Shown: piece after piece, positions 24,222-35,834 of the stretch
Numbering within the stretch: position 1 is the first letter of the stretch
Layout: the number at the start of each line of letters is the position of its first letter
Source: Rhinopithecus roxellana
Lineage: Eukaryota > Chordata > Mammalia > Primates > Cercopithecidae
Direction of reading: 5' to 3'
NCBI RefSeq assembly: GCF_007565055.1
Contig: NC_044557.1
Location: 74,410,595 to 74,474,594 of the forward strand
Length of the DNA: 64,000 nt
Position numbers and translations under genes: made by a program
Notes under the pieces: model-generated
Databases searched by the model: none
Told to the model about the DNA's origin: nothing
Seen by the model: only the letters and a program-made list of their open reading frames with translations

Positions 24222-26794
24222 ACACGCAAACACACACATATGTATATATACTTATTTTATTCCCTTGCTGTATTGATCCTTTTTCATTTTATTATAACTT
24301 TCTTTGTCTTTTTTTTACAGTTTTGACTTGAAATTTGTTTTATCTGATATAAGTATAGCTACTCTTACTTTTTTTTGGCTTTTGCTTATGTAAAATACAT
24401 TTTTATCATCCCTTCACTTTCAGCCTATATCTGTCTTCATAGGTGTAGCAATTTTCTAACAGGAAACATAGAATGGAGTTATCTCTTTTTTACCCATTGA
24501 GTAATTCTAAATATTTTAAGTGGGGTATGTAATCTTTTCACATTTAAGGTTATTGTTGATGTTTGATGACTTATTCTTGTCATTTGCCAATTTTTTTTCT
24601 GGGTGTTTTTGTATCCTTTTTCCATTTTTACTCTCTTACATTTTATCATTGTGGTTTGGTGGTTTTCAATACTGGTAACATTTGAGCCCTTTCTTTTTTT
24701 CATTTGTGAGTCTGTTTTATCAGTGAGTTTTATACATTTGTGTGTTTTCATGATGTTAGATATTGTCCTTTCACATCCAGATGTAGTATTCCTTTAAACA
24801 TTTCTTGTAGGGCTGGTCTAGTGGTGATGAACACCCTCAATTGGTTTTGTCTGGGTAAGACTTTATTTTTTCATCATTTTTGAAGGGTAGCTTTGCTAGA
24901 CATAATATTTGTGACTGCCAGATTTTTTTAAAATTTTCTTTTAGCACTTTGAATCTATCATTCCCTTCTCACCTTGCCTGTAAGATTTCTGTTGAGAAAT
25001 CCACTTTTAATCTGATGGATATTCCCTTATATATGACTTAATGCTTTACTCTTGCTGATTTTAGAATTTATTCTGTCTTTGACTTTTGGTGGTTTGAATA
25101 TAATGAGGTTTGGATAAAACCTTTTTAAGTTGAATCTATTTGGAAATTTTTAAACTTTTGTATCTGAATGTTTATGTTTCTTGAAAGACAAAAATCAGCT
25201 GTTGTTTTGTTAAATAGGTGTTCTATATCTTTATACAACAACTCTACCTTTGAAACACACACAATTTGAATATTTGGTTGCTTTAAAGTGTCCCAGATAT
25301 CGTGTAGGCTTTCTTTATTTTTTTATTCTCGATTTTTAAAAAATTCTGACTGGGTTATTCTAAAAGACACGTCTTCAAGTTCAGTAATTACTTCTTCTGC
25401 TTGCTCTAGTCAATTATTGGAGCTCTTATTTTTATTTTAGTATTTAAATTCCTTCCTTCCAGTATTTCTGTTTGGTTCTCTTTAAAAATGTCTATCTCTC
25501 TTTTGAATTTCTCATTCAGATTGTGATTCATTTGTCTTATTTTTATACTGATTATCTGTGTTCTCATATCTTATTGAGCTTCCTTAATATTTTCATCTTA
25601 TGATTTTTCAGGAATTTCATAAATTTATTTTTTGGGAAATAGTTGCTGGAGAATTATTGTGTTCCTTTGTAGATGTCATCTTTTTTCATTTCTAATTTTT
25701 CGGATTGGCTTTCATAGGGGAATACTTTTTTCTCTAGATATATCTATAGCATTGGTTATGTAGGGCACTTTAGCTCTGATTCTGGATGCATGCAGTAGTG
25801 TAGTCTCTGTATAATTTATTTGGCTGTAGTGAGCATCAGTAGTGTCTGTGAGTTTCTTAGTGGCTTGTCTGCAGTTTTCAGTGTAGGTTGTGGCACGATT
25901 TTCTGGAGACAGGGATGCAAAGTGGCCATGTCCTTGGGTTCCAGTGGTTTTGGTGTTAGGCCAAGTGTGCCCATTCTTGGATACTCTGGAGGCACACATG
26001 TACACTGGTGGTAGTGGGTTGAAGTGGGTCAATTCTTGGGACCTCAGGTAGCCTGCTCAGGTTCCAGCAGTGAACCTGCCAGTAATGGTGGTGGGCCAGC
26101 CCTCATTTCACCAGATGGCACACAGAGGTGCCAGCGGCAGCAGCAGTAGGGTAGACATAGCACTCCCCAGGTGCCCAGGTGGCATGTGTGAGTGCCAGCC
26201 ACACGTCGTGGTGGTGGCAGGATGGGAAGGCCATCTCAAACCCCAGGAGGAGTGTGTGGATACTGCAGATGCTGGGGGGTCAGGCATATCAATCCCCAGG
26301 CTCCTGGCTGACATGGGCAGTTACTGGCAGGATTGGAAAGCTCCTGCTCAGGCCCTTGGTAGGAGTGAGTGCATGCTGATTGTGGCAAGCAGGGTGAGTC
26401 AATGTCCAGGCCCCCAGATGATGTATGTGGCCATTGGTGGGCATATGTTGGGTGAACTGTTCTGTCCTCAGGCTCTCAATCGCAGACTGTGGTGGGTGTG
26501 TCTGGTCAATTTTTCATTTTTAGGAACTGAGCAAGGCACTCTTCAGTCTCTAGAAAGCTGTGCACAGGTGGCAGCAGGAAGAGCAAGGCGATTCCTATGC
26601 CCTTGGACAATGCAATGGCAATAGAAGGGACAGTGCTGGACAATGTGGGCCTGGTTTTGGTTCCCCCTGTGGTGTACATCGGTGGCAGGCTGTGTTGGGC
26701 AGGACAGGGTGATCTCCAGGCTCTCCATGGTGTGCTTGGATGCTGGCTGCAGTCAGGCTGAGCCTGTTAGTGCATGTGTGGTGGAAATATTTGC

Positions 26795-26935
26795 TTTTTA
26801 ACAGCTTTATTGAGGTATAATTTATATACAAAGGAGTACACATATTTAGCACATACAATTTTATGAATTTAGACATATGTAAACACTCATGTAATTTTAA
26901 AATTTAAAATCTCCATATTTCAAAAAGACATATCT
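26795..26935 (-). mobile_element. Old L1M 3'UTR fragment
   Basis: The run tttttaacagctttattgag followed by gtataatttatatac matches the reverse complement of a common L1ME/L1M tail. Short, and abuts the 5' end of the preceding L1. Confidence 0.6.
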
Positions 26936-27840
26936 GTTTTTAAAACTATTACATTAATTTATATGAGAAATTTTCTATGTGTGTGTTAAGGGAATAAACT
27001 GCTTGTTTAATATTTCCATAAGTAAGTTACTTTAAACCATTGGTGAATTCTCACAAGCCAGTCATCAAATTGCTGAAAGAATATGAAAACTTAACAAGTA
27101 TTGAGTTTAATACACTTTATAAGAAACAAAGCTATTTTAGTAGAATTTAAATTTCAGTTAGTGTGTAGATATAATCAGGTAAAATACTTTGAAAATATTG
27201 TATCAGTAAAAACTAATCTTGTCATTTTAAAGATGTCAATGACAACACTTTTATTACTTTTTCCACAACTTCACTGAATGTTTGTCATTTAAAACTAATT
27301 TCTATTTGAACTTTTCATTGTATTCAGTTTTTTGGAATTCATCAAAATAATTTTATTAAAACTAATCTATATCTACTTTGGCTCTGCAACTTTCTAGAAT
27401 ACTTAAATATGTCTCTTATATCTGTAAAATGCATCCTTAGCCTCCTGTCCCTTTTTTTCTTCTAATAATGATAATGATAATGATTATGATGCAATATAAA
27501 TAGATTAATTTGTGTAGGGTGGTTGAGACATGTCTAAATCACTCCTCCACACCACCTGGTTTGTTAATTCAGCCTGCTCCCTATATTTAGATTTTGTTTT
27601 ATTAACTTTCCTAGAAGCCACAATCTGTAGATTTTTTTTTTCCAATTGAGAATAAGACAGGAAGATAAAGCTTCAGAAACATTAGTTCTAGCTCAGTTAT
27701 TGTGATTATTTATGGTCATGGTTTAATTTTCTTTAATTCTTTTGTTAAACATCCCTGCAATTAACTTTTTACTGACCCTCAAGGAATCCTATTTCTTCCT
27801 TTTTAAAAATCATTTAAAGACTAATTTACTCCAATTTGCT
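26936..27840. other. AT-rich intergenic, nothing recognised
   Basis: No gene or repeat assigned. A small (AATGAT)n-like run lies near 27463-27490. Confidence 0.55.
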
Positions 27841-28565
27841 AATAAAATTGCTCACATACCTTAACAGAGTACATTACCAGGATCCCAATTTCCCATCTAG
27901 CTCTGGCTGCCACCATTTTTTCTATGATTCTTTAGCCGATCCATACTACATTTTCCCTGAAAATGCCTTGTTTCATTGATTTTGCACATAATTGTTCATG
28001 CTTTCTGGAATACCTTGACCCATTTTTCTTGTCTTGATCTCCTCTTTATTCTTTTTTTTTTTTTTTTTTTTTTTGAGACAGGGTCTCACTCTGTTGCCCA
28101 GGCTGAAATGCAGTGGCACAATCCTGGCTCACTGCAACCTCCGCCTCCTGGGTTCAACGATTATCCTGCCTCAACCTCCTGAGTAGCTGGGATTACAAGC
28201 CTGTGCCACCATGTCCGGCTAATTTTTATATTTTTAGTAGAGATGAGGTTTCACCATGTTGACCAGGCTGGTTTTGAACACCTCACCTCAGCCACCCAAA
28301 GTGCTAAGATTACAGACGTGAGCCACCACACCAGCCCCTCCTCTTTATTCTTTAAAGTTTAGATCAAATGACACCTCTTGAGGAAAATCATTGCTACTTT
28401 CCTTAGATATAATTGGTAACTCTCTGATCTGTTCCTGCCTCATGTTTTGTAAACTTCTCTTTCAGAAAGTCATGCCTACTAGACATGGAGGTTATTTATA
28501 TAAGTTTATTCTATTGTATTCACCTTTAAGTCTTTGAGAATCATTACAGTATCTGGTGTATCTTT
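27841..28565 (+). mobile_element. L2 LINE 3' fragment, split by an Alu
   Basis: Left of the Alu: ttttgcacataattgttcat then gctttctggaatacc. Right of it: agatcaaatgacacctcttg, then gaaaatcattgctac. These follow the L2 consensus in order and orientation. The L2 is older than the Alu inside it. Confidence 0.72.
28055..28337 (-). mobile_element. AluS-type
   Basis: Reverse-complement Alu with perfect 16-bp flanks ctcctctttattcttt (28039-28054 and 28338-28353). A stretch of about 15-20 bp is missing near 28281 in the gaactcctgacctc region. Otherwise it covers both monomers. Confidence 0.93.
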
Positions 28566-28599
28566 ATTACTGTAATAGTAATATTTCTAATTCAATATG

Positions 28600-28800
28600 C
28601 TTACTATACCAGAAAATATACTATGACTCTTAGATGACTGATTTAATTTAACATAGGAGCCCTTGAAGTGTGTATTATTAAAACCCCTGATTTGCTGGTA
28701 TAAAAACAGTCAGAGAGGTGGTTTCATTGCCCACAATCACATTATAGTTAACAGTTTAGCCAAAATTTGAACCCAGATTATCTGGCTCTTGAGAGAACCT
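28600..28800 (-). repeat. MIR SINE
   Basis: Reverse-complement MIR: ggtggtttcattgcccacaa, acagtttagccaaaatttga and acccagattatctggctctt track the MIR core and its cysteine-tRNA-derived end. Confidence 0.65.
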
Positions 28801-29647
28801 TTTTTTATTGCCCATCATGACATAAGACATACTGAGCAACTTGTGGGGTATTGACTTGCTAGAGACAAACCCTAGATTTAGTATATAAAAAATTAGTGAG
28901 CTTAATGAATAGATGTCAGGAATAAAAACTGTAAGGTTAAGTGAGAAAAAAAAACAATAGACTTTTTGTTTACTCATAAATCAGTTAACATGAATAATTA
29001 TTTGATATTATAAGAAGTGATGTATGCTTTATGTTGCAATAGGGAATGAATATACGCCTGCTTGTTTCTCAAGGCAAAATAAATGCCATTGTAGTTTGAC
29101 AGAACTGATTTGCCATTTGCTCTGAAACTTAAGACATGCTGGGCTTTGAACTGTAGTGGCCATGGTCATTTCAAATGCTTACACACATACAGTCTCTACC
29201 AAATATGCAGCTCTATACCCACCATTTGAAGTATTTAGACAGGAAATTTTACCCATCACTTTGCCATCATGAAAATTACTCCTTTTCTCAGTTCAAGGAA
29301 AATTTGGAGATCAGAGATACATTATTTTCCAAAACTCCTTTATTGTTCATTACTCTTAGTATCTTTTCTTCGTCTTCTTGTGATATGCAGGAGAGCTGCA
29401 AATTGCAGCAACCAATTGTCACCATTTCCTGCAGCCTAAAATATAGTTTGTACAGTTACCCTCTTCTTTTTAACTAATAGCAACAGAAGGAGGAGTTTTC
29501 TAAAATATTTCAACTGAGGAGTGAATAAGCGGCCAGGATGATTATGAAAACCACCAGATTCTGCATATTTTATAAATTAGCCCTGAACCAAGAAACTGTT
29601 TGAATAGTTTTGTGGGTGATCATTGTCCTCTTTAAGAGTTCATAATT
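28801..29647. other. Intergenic, nothing recognised
   Basis: No repeat or gene assigned. The 100-codon frame at 29175-29477 has no recognisable domain. Confidence 0.55.
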
Positions 29648-29799
29648 ATATCCATAAAATGGTATTTCTGGTTCCAAACCTTTGAGGAATTGCCACACTA
29701 TCTTCCACAATGATTGAACTAATTTACATTCCCACCAACAGTGTAAAAGCATTCCTATTTCTCTGCAAACTCATCAGCATGTGTTTTTTCTTGACTTTT

Positions 29800-30101
29800 T
29801 TTTTTTTTTTTTTTGGTAATTGAGATGGAGTCTTGCTCTGTTGCCAGGAGTGCAGTGGCATGATCTTGACTCACTACAACCTCCGCCTCCCTGGTTCAAG
29901 CAATTCTCCTGTCTCAGCCTCCTGAGTAGCTGGGACTTCTGATGCAAAAAGCACCATCATGCCCAGCTAGTTTTTGTGTTTTTAGTAGAGACAGGGTTTC
30001 AACATGTTGGCCAGGGTGGTCTCGATCTCCTGACCTTGTGATCCGCCTGCCTCGGCCTCCCAAAGTGCTGGGATTACAGGCGTGAGCAACTGTGCATGGC
30101 C
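29800..30101 (-). mobile_element. AluS-type inside the inverted L1
   Basis: Reverse-complement Alu with flanks tttcttgactttt (29787-29799 and 30102-30114). The segment 29934-29960 (gggacttctgatgcaaaaag) departs from the usual gggattacaggc sequence and is a few bases longer. Confidence 0.92.
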
Positions 30102-30229
30102 TTTCTTGACTTTTAATAATCACCATTCTGACTAGCATGCAATGGTATCTCATTGTGGTTTTGATTTGCATTTCTCTAATGATCAGCTATGTTGACCTTT
30201 TTTTCATATGTTTGTTGGCTGGATGTATG

Positions 30230-30231
<2 letters not shown>

Positions 30232-30258
<27 letters not shown>
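30232..30258. repeat. Expanded T-run inside L1
   Basis: 27 consecutive T where related L1s in this window have short runs. A slippage product, not an element tail. Confidence 0.95.
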
Positions 30259-30262
<4 letters not shown>

Positions 30263-30448
30263 AAATGTCTGTTCATATCCTGTGCCCACTTTTTAATGGG
30301 GTTGTTTTCTTGTAAATTTGCTTAAGTGCCTTGTAGATTCTGAGTATTAAACCTCTGTCAGATTACCATTTGACCAGCAATCCCATTACTGGGAATATAC
30401 CCAAAGAAATATAAATCATTCTATTATGATTTTTTATTATGTGAACAT

Positions 30449-30700
30449 ATGCTGCCTATGTTCATTGCAGCACTATTCACAATAGCAAAGACATGGAATC
30501 AACCCAAATGCCCATCAATGACAGACTGGAAAAAGAAAATGTGGTACATATACACCATGGAATACTATGCAACCATAAAAAGGAATAAGATTATGTCCTT
30601 TGCAGAGACATGGATGAAGCTGGAAGTCATTATCCTCAGCAAACAAATGCAGGAACAGAAAACCAAACACCGTATGTTCTCATTTATAAGTGGGAACTGA
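30449..30700 (+). pseudogene. L1 ORF2 C-terminus with native stop
   Basis: An 83-codon frame with FIAALFTIAKTWNQPKCP, MWYIYTMEYYATIKR and TKHRMFSFISGN, then stop, the usual end of L1 ORF2p. It is the 3' segment of the inverted L1. Not a host gene. Confidence 0.92.
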
Positions 30701-30946
30701 ACAGTTAGAACACATGGACACAGGGAGGGGAGCAACACTCACTGGGGCCTGTCGGGAGAGGGTTGGGAGAGTGGGGATGGAAAACATTAAGGAAAATAAC
30801 TAATGTATGCTGGGCTTAATACCTAGGTGATGTGTGGGTAGGTGCAGCTAACCACCATAGCACACATTTACCTATGTAACAAACCTGCACATCCTGCACA
30901 TGTACCCCAGAACTTAAAAAGTATGTATATACATATCCATGAAATG

Positions 30947-31459
30947 ACTGGAAACTTGGCATAAGGTAAGACATTGATAATCTAAAACAACCAGAAGCTT
31001 GTACTACTATAGTATTTCTGCTACAATGAGCAACTACTTTATTAAATATAAAAACTGTATTTTGCTTTAGTAATAAGTGGTTGATATTTTTATAAGTAGA
31101 ACCCAAAGAGGATCATTAAAACTTTATAGATTATAAAGGAGATATTGTGCAAATATTAAGATTTATACTCATCTGTTAGCTGAGGGATCAAAAAGAAACA
31201 CAATATGGGTATTGACTTGATACTTAGATTCATTATCTTTAAAACTGAAACGGTAATACATCTCTTTCAAAGTTTTTATATAGATTAAACAACCAAAAAT
31301 ATTTAAAGTCCACAGTACACTGTACATGAATATATTGTTGGAACCCAATACACATTAGTCTCATTTTCTCTTAATGAAACGATCAACATTAAAATAAAGT
31401 ATGTTAACACAGAGACTTTTTTCTTCAGCCTTGGAAATTAGCTAAGAGTCTTTAACTGT
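30947..31459. other. AT-rich intergenic, nothing recognised
   Basis: No gene or repeat assigned. Confidence 0.55.

Positions 31460-31507
<48 letters not shown>
31460..31507. repeat. (GATA)12 microsatellite
   Basis: Twelve uninterrupted GATA units. They lie just outside the 3' end of the minus-strand L1 that starts at 31521, the place where L1 A-tails often seed tetranucleotide repeats. Uninterrupted, so likely polymorphic. Confidence 0.97.
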
Positions 31508-31520
31508 TGCATACACACAC

Positions 31521-32731
31521 TATGTTCTAGGGTACATGTGCAGAACGTACAGTTTTGTTAAACAGGTATACACGTGCCATGGTGGTTTGCTGCACCCATC
31601 AACCTATCACCTACATTAGGTATTTCTCCTAATGCTATCCCTCCCCTACCCCCCCTCCACCCACCGACAGGCCCCTGTGTGTGATGTACCCCTCCCTGTG
31701 TCCATGTGTTCTCATTGTTCAACTCCCGCTTATGAGTGAGAACATATGGTGTTTGGTTTTCTGTACTGTGTTAGTTTACTGAGAATGATGGTTTCCAGCT
31801 TCATCCATGTCCCTACAAAGAACATGAACTCATCCTTTTTTATGGATGCATAGTATTCCATGGTGTATATGTGCCACATTTTCTTCATCCAGTCTATCAT
31901 TGATGGACATTTGGGTTGGTTCCAAGTCTGCGATTGTGAATATTGCCACAGTAAACATAAGTGTGCATGTGTCTTTATAGTAGAATGTTTTATAATCCTT
32001 TGGGTATATACCCAGTAATGGGATTGCTGAATCAAATGGTATTTCTAGTTCTAGATCCTTGAGGAATGACTACACTCTCTTCCACAATGGTTGAACTAAT
32101 TTACACTCCCACTAACGGTGTATAAATGTTCCTATTTCTTCACATCCTCTCCAGCATCTGTTGTTTCCTGACTTTTTTATGATCGTCATTCTAACTGGCA
32201 TGAGATGTTATCTCATTGTGGTTTTGATTTGCATTTCTCTAGTGACCAATGATGATGACCTTTTTTTTTCATATGTTTGTTGGTGGCATAAATGTCTTCT
32301 CTTCAGAAGTGTCTGTTCATATGTTCACATTCTTTGCCCACTTTTTGATGTTTTTTTTTTTTTTTTCTTGTATATTTGTTTAAGTTTTTGTGTAGATTCT
32401 GGATATTAGCCCTTTGTTAGATGGATAGATTGGAAATATTTTCTCCCATTCTGTAGGTTGCCTGTTCACTCTGATGATAGTTTCTTTTGCTGTGCAGAAG
32501 CTCTTTAGTTTAATTAGATCCCATTTGTCAGTTTTGGCTTTTGTTGTCATTGCTTTTGGTGTTTTAGACATGAAGTCTTTGCCCATGACTATGTCCTGAA
32601 TTGTATTGCCTAGGTTTTCTTCTAGAATTTTTATCATTTCAGGTCTTACATTTAAGTCTTTAATCCATCTTGAGTTAATTTTTGTATAATGTGTAAGGAA
32701 GTGGTCCAGTTTCTTTTCTGCATATGGCTAC
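31521..32731 (-). mobile_element. L1PA, 5'-truncated, single orientation
   Basis: Reverse complement of L1 from the 3'UTR (ttctagggtacatgtgcaga) through the ORF2 C-terminus to gtccagtttcttttctgcat near 32720. Minus-strand frames at 31730-32035 (KKMWHIYTMEYYASIKK) and 32380-32637 are ORF2 relics. Unlike four neighbours it has no inversion. I found no clear target duplication. Confidence 0.92.
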
Positions 32732-32894
32732 TGATTTTTCTTAACAAAAAAATCCTTTTGTAAGCCAGGACTCTGAAATCTTGAACTAAGCGTAAAACCT
32801 AGTAAACACTGGAAGCTAAAAATAAAATGTTGCATATGTGGTCCTTTAACATACTTGAAAATATTTTTGTTTCTGCTAGTTATGAAAAATATCT

Positions 32895-32998
32895 CATTAT
32901 TTTATTTTTATTAAATTTTATTTTGGATTTTGGGGTATATGTGAAGGTTTGTTACAAAAGTAGTCATGTATCATGGCAGTGTTTTGTGCATAGTGATC
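32895..32998 (-). mobile_element. Possible L1 tail fragment
   Basis: The run ttttattttggattttgggg, then gaaggtttgttac and gtcatgtatcatgg, resembles a reverse-complemented L1PB/L1MA tail. About 100 bp and diverged, so weak. Confidence 0.45.
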
Positions 32999-33231
32999 AG
33001 AGAAAAGAGTGAAACATAAGTATTTCAGCTATATTATACCATAAGGAACTCTTACAATATTTTATGAAACACAATTATTGCTTAAGACACAATTGGCATT
33101 GAACAGTTCTTATTCTATTATTCACATTAGAGTAAAATATGACATAAAAGTTTAAGATAACAAACAGATTATTTTTTGCCAGGAATTAGGAATGGAAAGG
33201 CTAAGGAGGCAGTATAGCTATACAGGTGTAG

Positions 33232-33713
33232 TGTGATGGTTAATTATATCTGTCAGTTTGACTGGGCTCAAGGATTCCCAGGTAGCTGGTAAAACATTAC
33301 TTGTGGATGTATCTGTGAGAGTTTCTTCAGAAGAAATTAGTTTTTGAAGCAATGTGCTGAATAAAGAGGATCTGCCCTCATTAGTGTGCATAAGGATTAT
33401 CCAATCCTTTGAGGGCCCACATAGAACACAAAGGTGGAGTCAGGGACAATTCCCCCTGTCTTCCTAAGCTGAAGCATCCATATTTTCCTGCCCGGTTTCT
33501 TGGGCCTTCAGTCTGTGTAATTTACACCAGTTCCTTGGGCTTTTGGACTCTGAATTTCACCATTGGCTTTCCTGGTTCTTCAGCCTGCAAATGACATATC
33601 ATGGGATTTCTTGACCTCCATTATTGCATGAGCCAATTCCTGTAATAAATCCCCTCATAATATGTATATCTATATCTTATTGGTTCTGTTTCTACGGAGA
33701 ATACACAAATACA
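33232..33713 (+). mobile_element. ERVL-class LTR (MLT2-like)
   Basis: Starts tgtgatggttaattatatct, then gtcagtttgactgggctc, gaggatctgccctcattag, ttatccaatcctttgagggc, gcatgagccaattcctgtaa, and ends ttggttctgtttctacggag. This follows an ERVL LTR consensus as I recall it, including the polyadenylation region aataaatcccctc. About 480 bp, solo. I could not confirm a target duplication. Confidence 0.75.
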
Positions 33714-33726
33714 GGCAGCATGAGTG

Positions 33727-34190
33727 AGCCTTGTAGTGATGGTACAAATGAGTATCTTGATTTTGGTAATCGTTGCAAGAAGCTGCACATCTGATAAATT
33801 ACATACAGCTACACACAGACACATGCACACATGAATACATCTATGATGGAAAGAATCTAAGAATCCATAAAATCTGTGGATTGTACTAATGTCAATATCG
33901 TGTCATTAATACTGAGCTATAATTATTGAAGATGTTAACATAGAAGGAGGCTAAGTAAAGGATGCTTGGAACTTACTTGTACATTTCTCTCTCTCTCTCT
34001 CTTTTTTTTTTTTTAGCGGCAAATGTATAGAAGAAAACTTTCAGAAGGATGCAGGCTTTGCTTTACATAGTGCAGATTGAGGCTATTGTGCAATCAATGG
34101 TAAAAACCTTGACATTAGGATCCAAATAGATGAGGAGTCACATTTCTTTCCAACTTTGGTAGATCTATAATAATTTCAAAATAAAAACGT
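33727..34190 (+). mobile_element. Old L1M 3' end, split by a retrocopy
   Basis: Follows an L1M 3'UTR: gatggtacaaatgagtatct, gctacacacagacacatgca, gtggattgtactaatgtcaa, then, after the insert at 33989-34139, ggtagatctataataatttc and aaaataaaaacg. The L1 text is continuous when the insert is removed. Confidence 0.75.
33989..34139 (-). mobile_element. Retrocopy of an unidentified ~125-nt RNA
   Basis: A 151-bp insert in the L1M tail, flanked by the 8-bp repeat acatttct (33981-33988 and 34140-34147). On the minus strand it is 125 bp of unrecognised sequence (34139 to 34015), then 13 A, then (GA)8. Body, A-tail and target duplication are marks of L1-mediated retrocopying of a polyadenylated RNA. 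I found no AATAAA near the tail and no coding frame. Length and ANANNA-like boxes recall H/ACA snoRNA, but I could not build the two hairpins. Confidence 0.65.
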
Positions 34191-34224
34191 ACAAAATAGG
34201 ATAGTATCTATAATGTTCAGGGAC

Positions 34225-34400
34225 TCACTTTTCCAGGCACACAATAAGCACTATATATATATTATTACTTTTAATCTTTGCAATATCAATTTGAGGTACA
34301 ATATTACTCTTTCTTTTTTACAGATAAGAAAAGTGCAATGTTGAGCAGCTAACTTGCTGAAAACTATATAGTCAAGCAGAAAAGCCAAAATAAGCATTTC
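34225..34400 (-). repeat. MIR SINE
   Basis: Reverse-complement MIR: cacacaataagcactatata, ctttttttacagataag and tgagcagctaacttgctgaa. Strongly diverged. Confidence 0.6.
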
Positions 34401-35271
34401 AATTGTATTCCATATTTTCAAATAAATGAATATTTGTAGCTAAATATAGAATCCCAGAATATATGCCAACCCTTGTTTCTCATAAATCAGCCATCCTGTC
34501 ACCTAGATGGTCAGTTTTGTCTATGATCAATTAGGTATGTAGCAGTATCAATTAATGTTGCAGTGGTCAATATAATCCTAAGCCATCATAAGCATTATTT
34601 AATAAAGTTGATCCCTGAAAGGTTATGTGTTGAGATTAATAACAGGTTAGAGCTTTATCTGCAAAGATATTAAATGTCATTGACTATCAGAAAGCATTAT
34701 GAGGTTTTCTTCCCAATTAATTGTTGTCTGATTCTGTTCTTAACACATATTAATAAAATATTCTGTTAACATATATCACAGCTATTAGGGTCTATTAAGC
34801 TCATTATATGAAAAACTTTGGAAATAAATATTGAATGTGGAAGGAAGTTAATTCCCTAGCATGGAGATATGGCGAGCTACATAAATGAGTGATTTTAATG
34901 TAGGCAGTTTTAAATGAGATAATTACTTATGGTTTACATAGGAAAATAATTTATTTGGGGATATCTACCCAAAAACTGGGTCAAAATATTCTTATGAAAA
35001 TAAAATAGACTTACAAAAAAGGAAAAAAATGCTTTACTTTGTACACAGTCTTAATATAGTCTAAAGAATCATTTAGTTGTGTGAGATTTTCAATAGCGTC
35101 ATTTACTTCTCAGAACTTACTGAGTGTGGAGTGATGTGTGTGGAGTGATGAGTATGATCAATAACTAAAGACTCAAAATAAATTTAAATTTAACTTTAGC
35201 AAAAATATGTTACTTTTTAACATACTAAAGTGTAGCTTGGTGAGTGAGAGGGGCCAGGTATGGAGTAGATA
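34401..35271. other. AT-rich intergenic, nothing recognised
   Basis: No gene or repeat assigned. Confidence 0.55.
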
Positions 35272-35284
35272 GAGTGTCACTCTT

Positions 35285-35586
35285 TTTTTTTTTTTGAGAC
35301 AGAGTCTCGCTCTGTCACCCAGGCTGGAGTGCAGTGGTGCAATCTTGGCTCACTGCAACATTTGCCTCCTGAGTTCAAACGATTCTCTTGCCTCAGCCTC
35401 ACGAGTAGGTGGGACTACAGGCACACACCACCAAACCCGGCTAATTTATTTTTAGTTTTAGTTTTAGTTTCGCCATGGTTTTGACCATGTTGACCAGGCT
35501 GGTCTTGAAGTCCTGACCTCAAGTGATCCACCCACCTCAGTCTCCCAAAGTGCTAGGATTACAGGCATAAGCTACCATGTGCAGCT
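35285..35586 (-). mobile_element. AluS-type
   Basis: Reverse-complement Alu with perfect 13-bp flanks gagtgtcactctt (35272-35284 and 35587-35599). The middle linker has grown into a (TTTTAG)n-like run (about 35449-35469). Both monomers are present. Confidence 0.93.
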
Positions 35587-35669
35587 GAGTGTCACTCTTA
35601 ATTGTGGTCACTCTTGTATACCAAGGAGTTAAAATTAACTTGCTAAAATCGTTACCATTTTGAATCCTT

Positions 35670-35790
35670 GCCATATATTGCAGACTATATTAAGCACTTT
35701 CAAGACATGATCTTGTTTAATCCTCATGTTAATCCTAAGAAATAGCTATGATTATCTTCATTTTAGATATGGAGAAATTGAAAGGGAAAA
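35670..35790 (-). repeat. MIR SINE fragment
   Basis: The runs attaagcactttcaagacat, tttaatcctcatgttaatcc and tcattttagatatggagaaa follow the reverse-complement MIR. Confidence 0.62.
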
Positions 35791-35834
35791 TATGAAAATT
35801 GTTCATTGTTACTTTAATAATCAAAATACTGGTT

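Larger units (their letters stand above)
29648..30946 (+). mobile_element. L1PA insertion with 5' inversion
   Basis: The 3' part (30361-30932) is on the plus strand and the upstream part (29662-30360) is flipped to the minus strand. In L1 order the flipped part ends at the ORF2 segment for FLKGLEPEIPF and the plus part begins with gattaccatttgaccagcaa, so they are neighbours or overlap slightly. Flanks atatccataaaatg (29648-29661) and atatccatgaaatg (30933-30946) differ at one base, supporting one twin-priming event. An Alu inserted later into the flipped part. Confidence 0.9.

Noticed and set aside
26070..26624. 184-codon frame in GC-richer DNA
   Set aside because: Lies in the 5' end region of the old minus-strand L1, opposite to the element's own strand. 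No domain seen.
31521..32731. Fifth inverted L1
   Set aside because: Read to its 5' end it stays on the minus strand; it is simply 5'-truncated.
33989..34139. H/ACA snoRNA gene copy
   Set aside because: The length is right and ANANNA-like and ACA triplets occur, but I could not form the two required hairpins, and six extra bases follow the ACA triplet. Left as an unidentified retrocopy.
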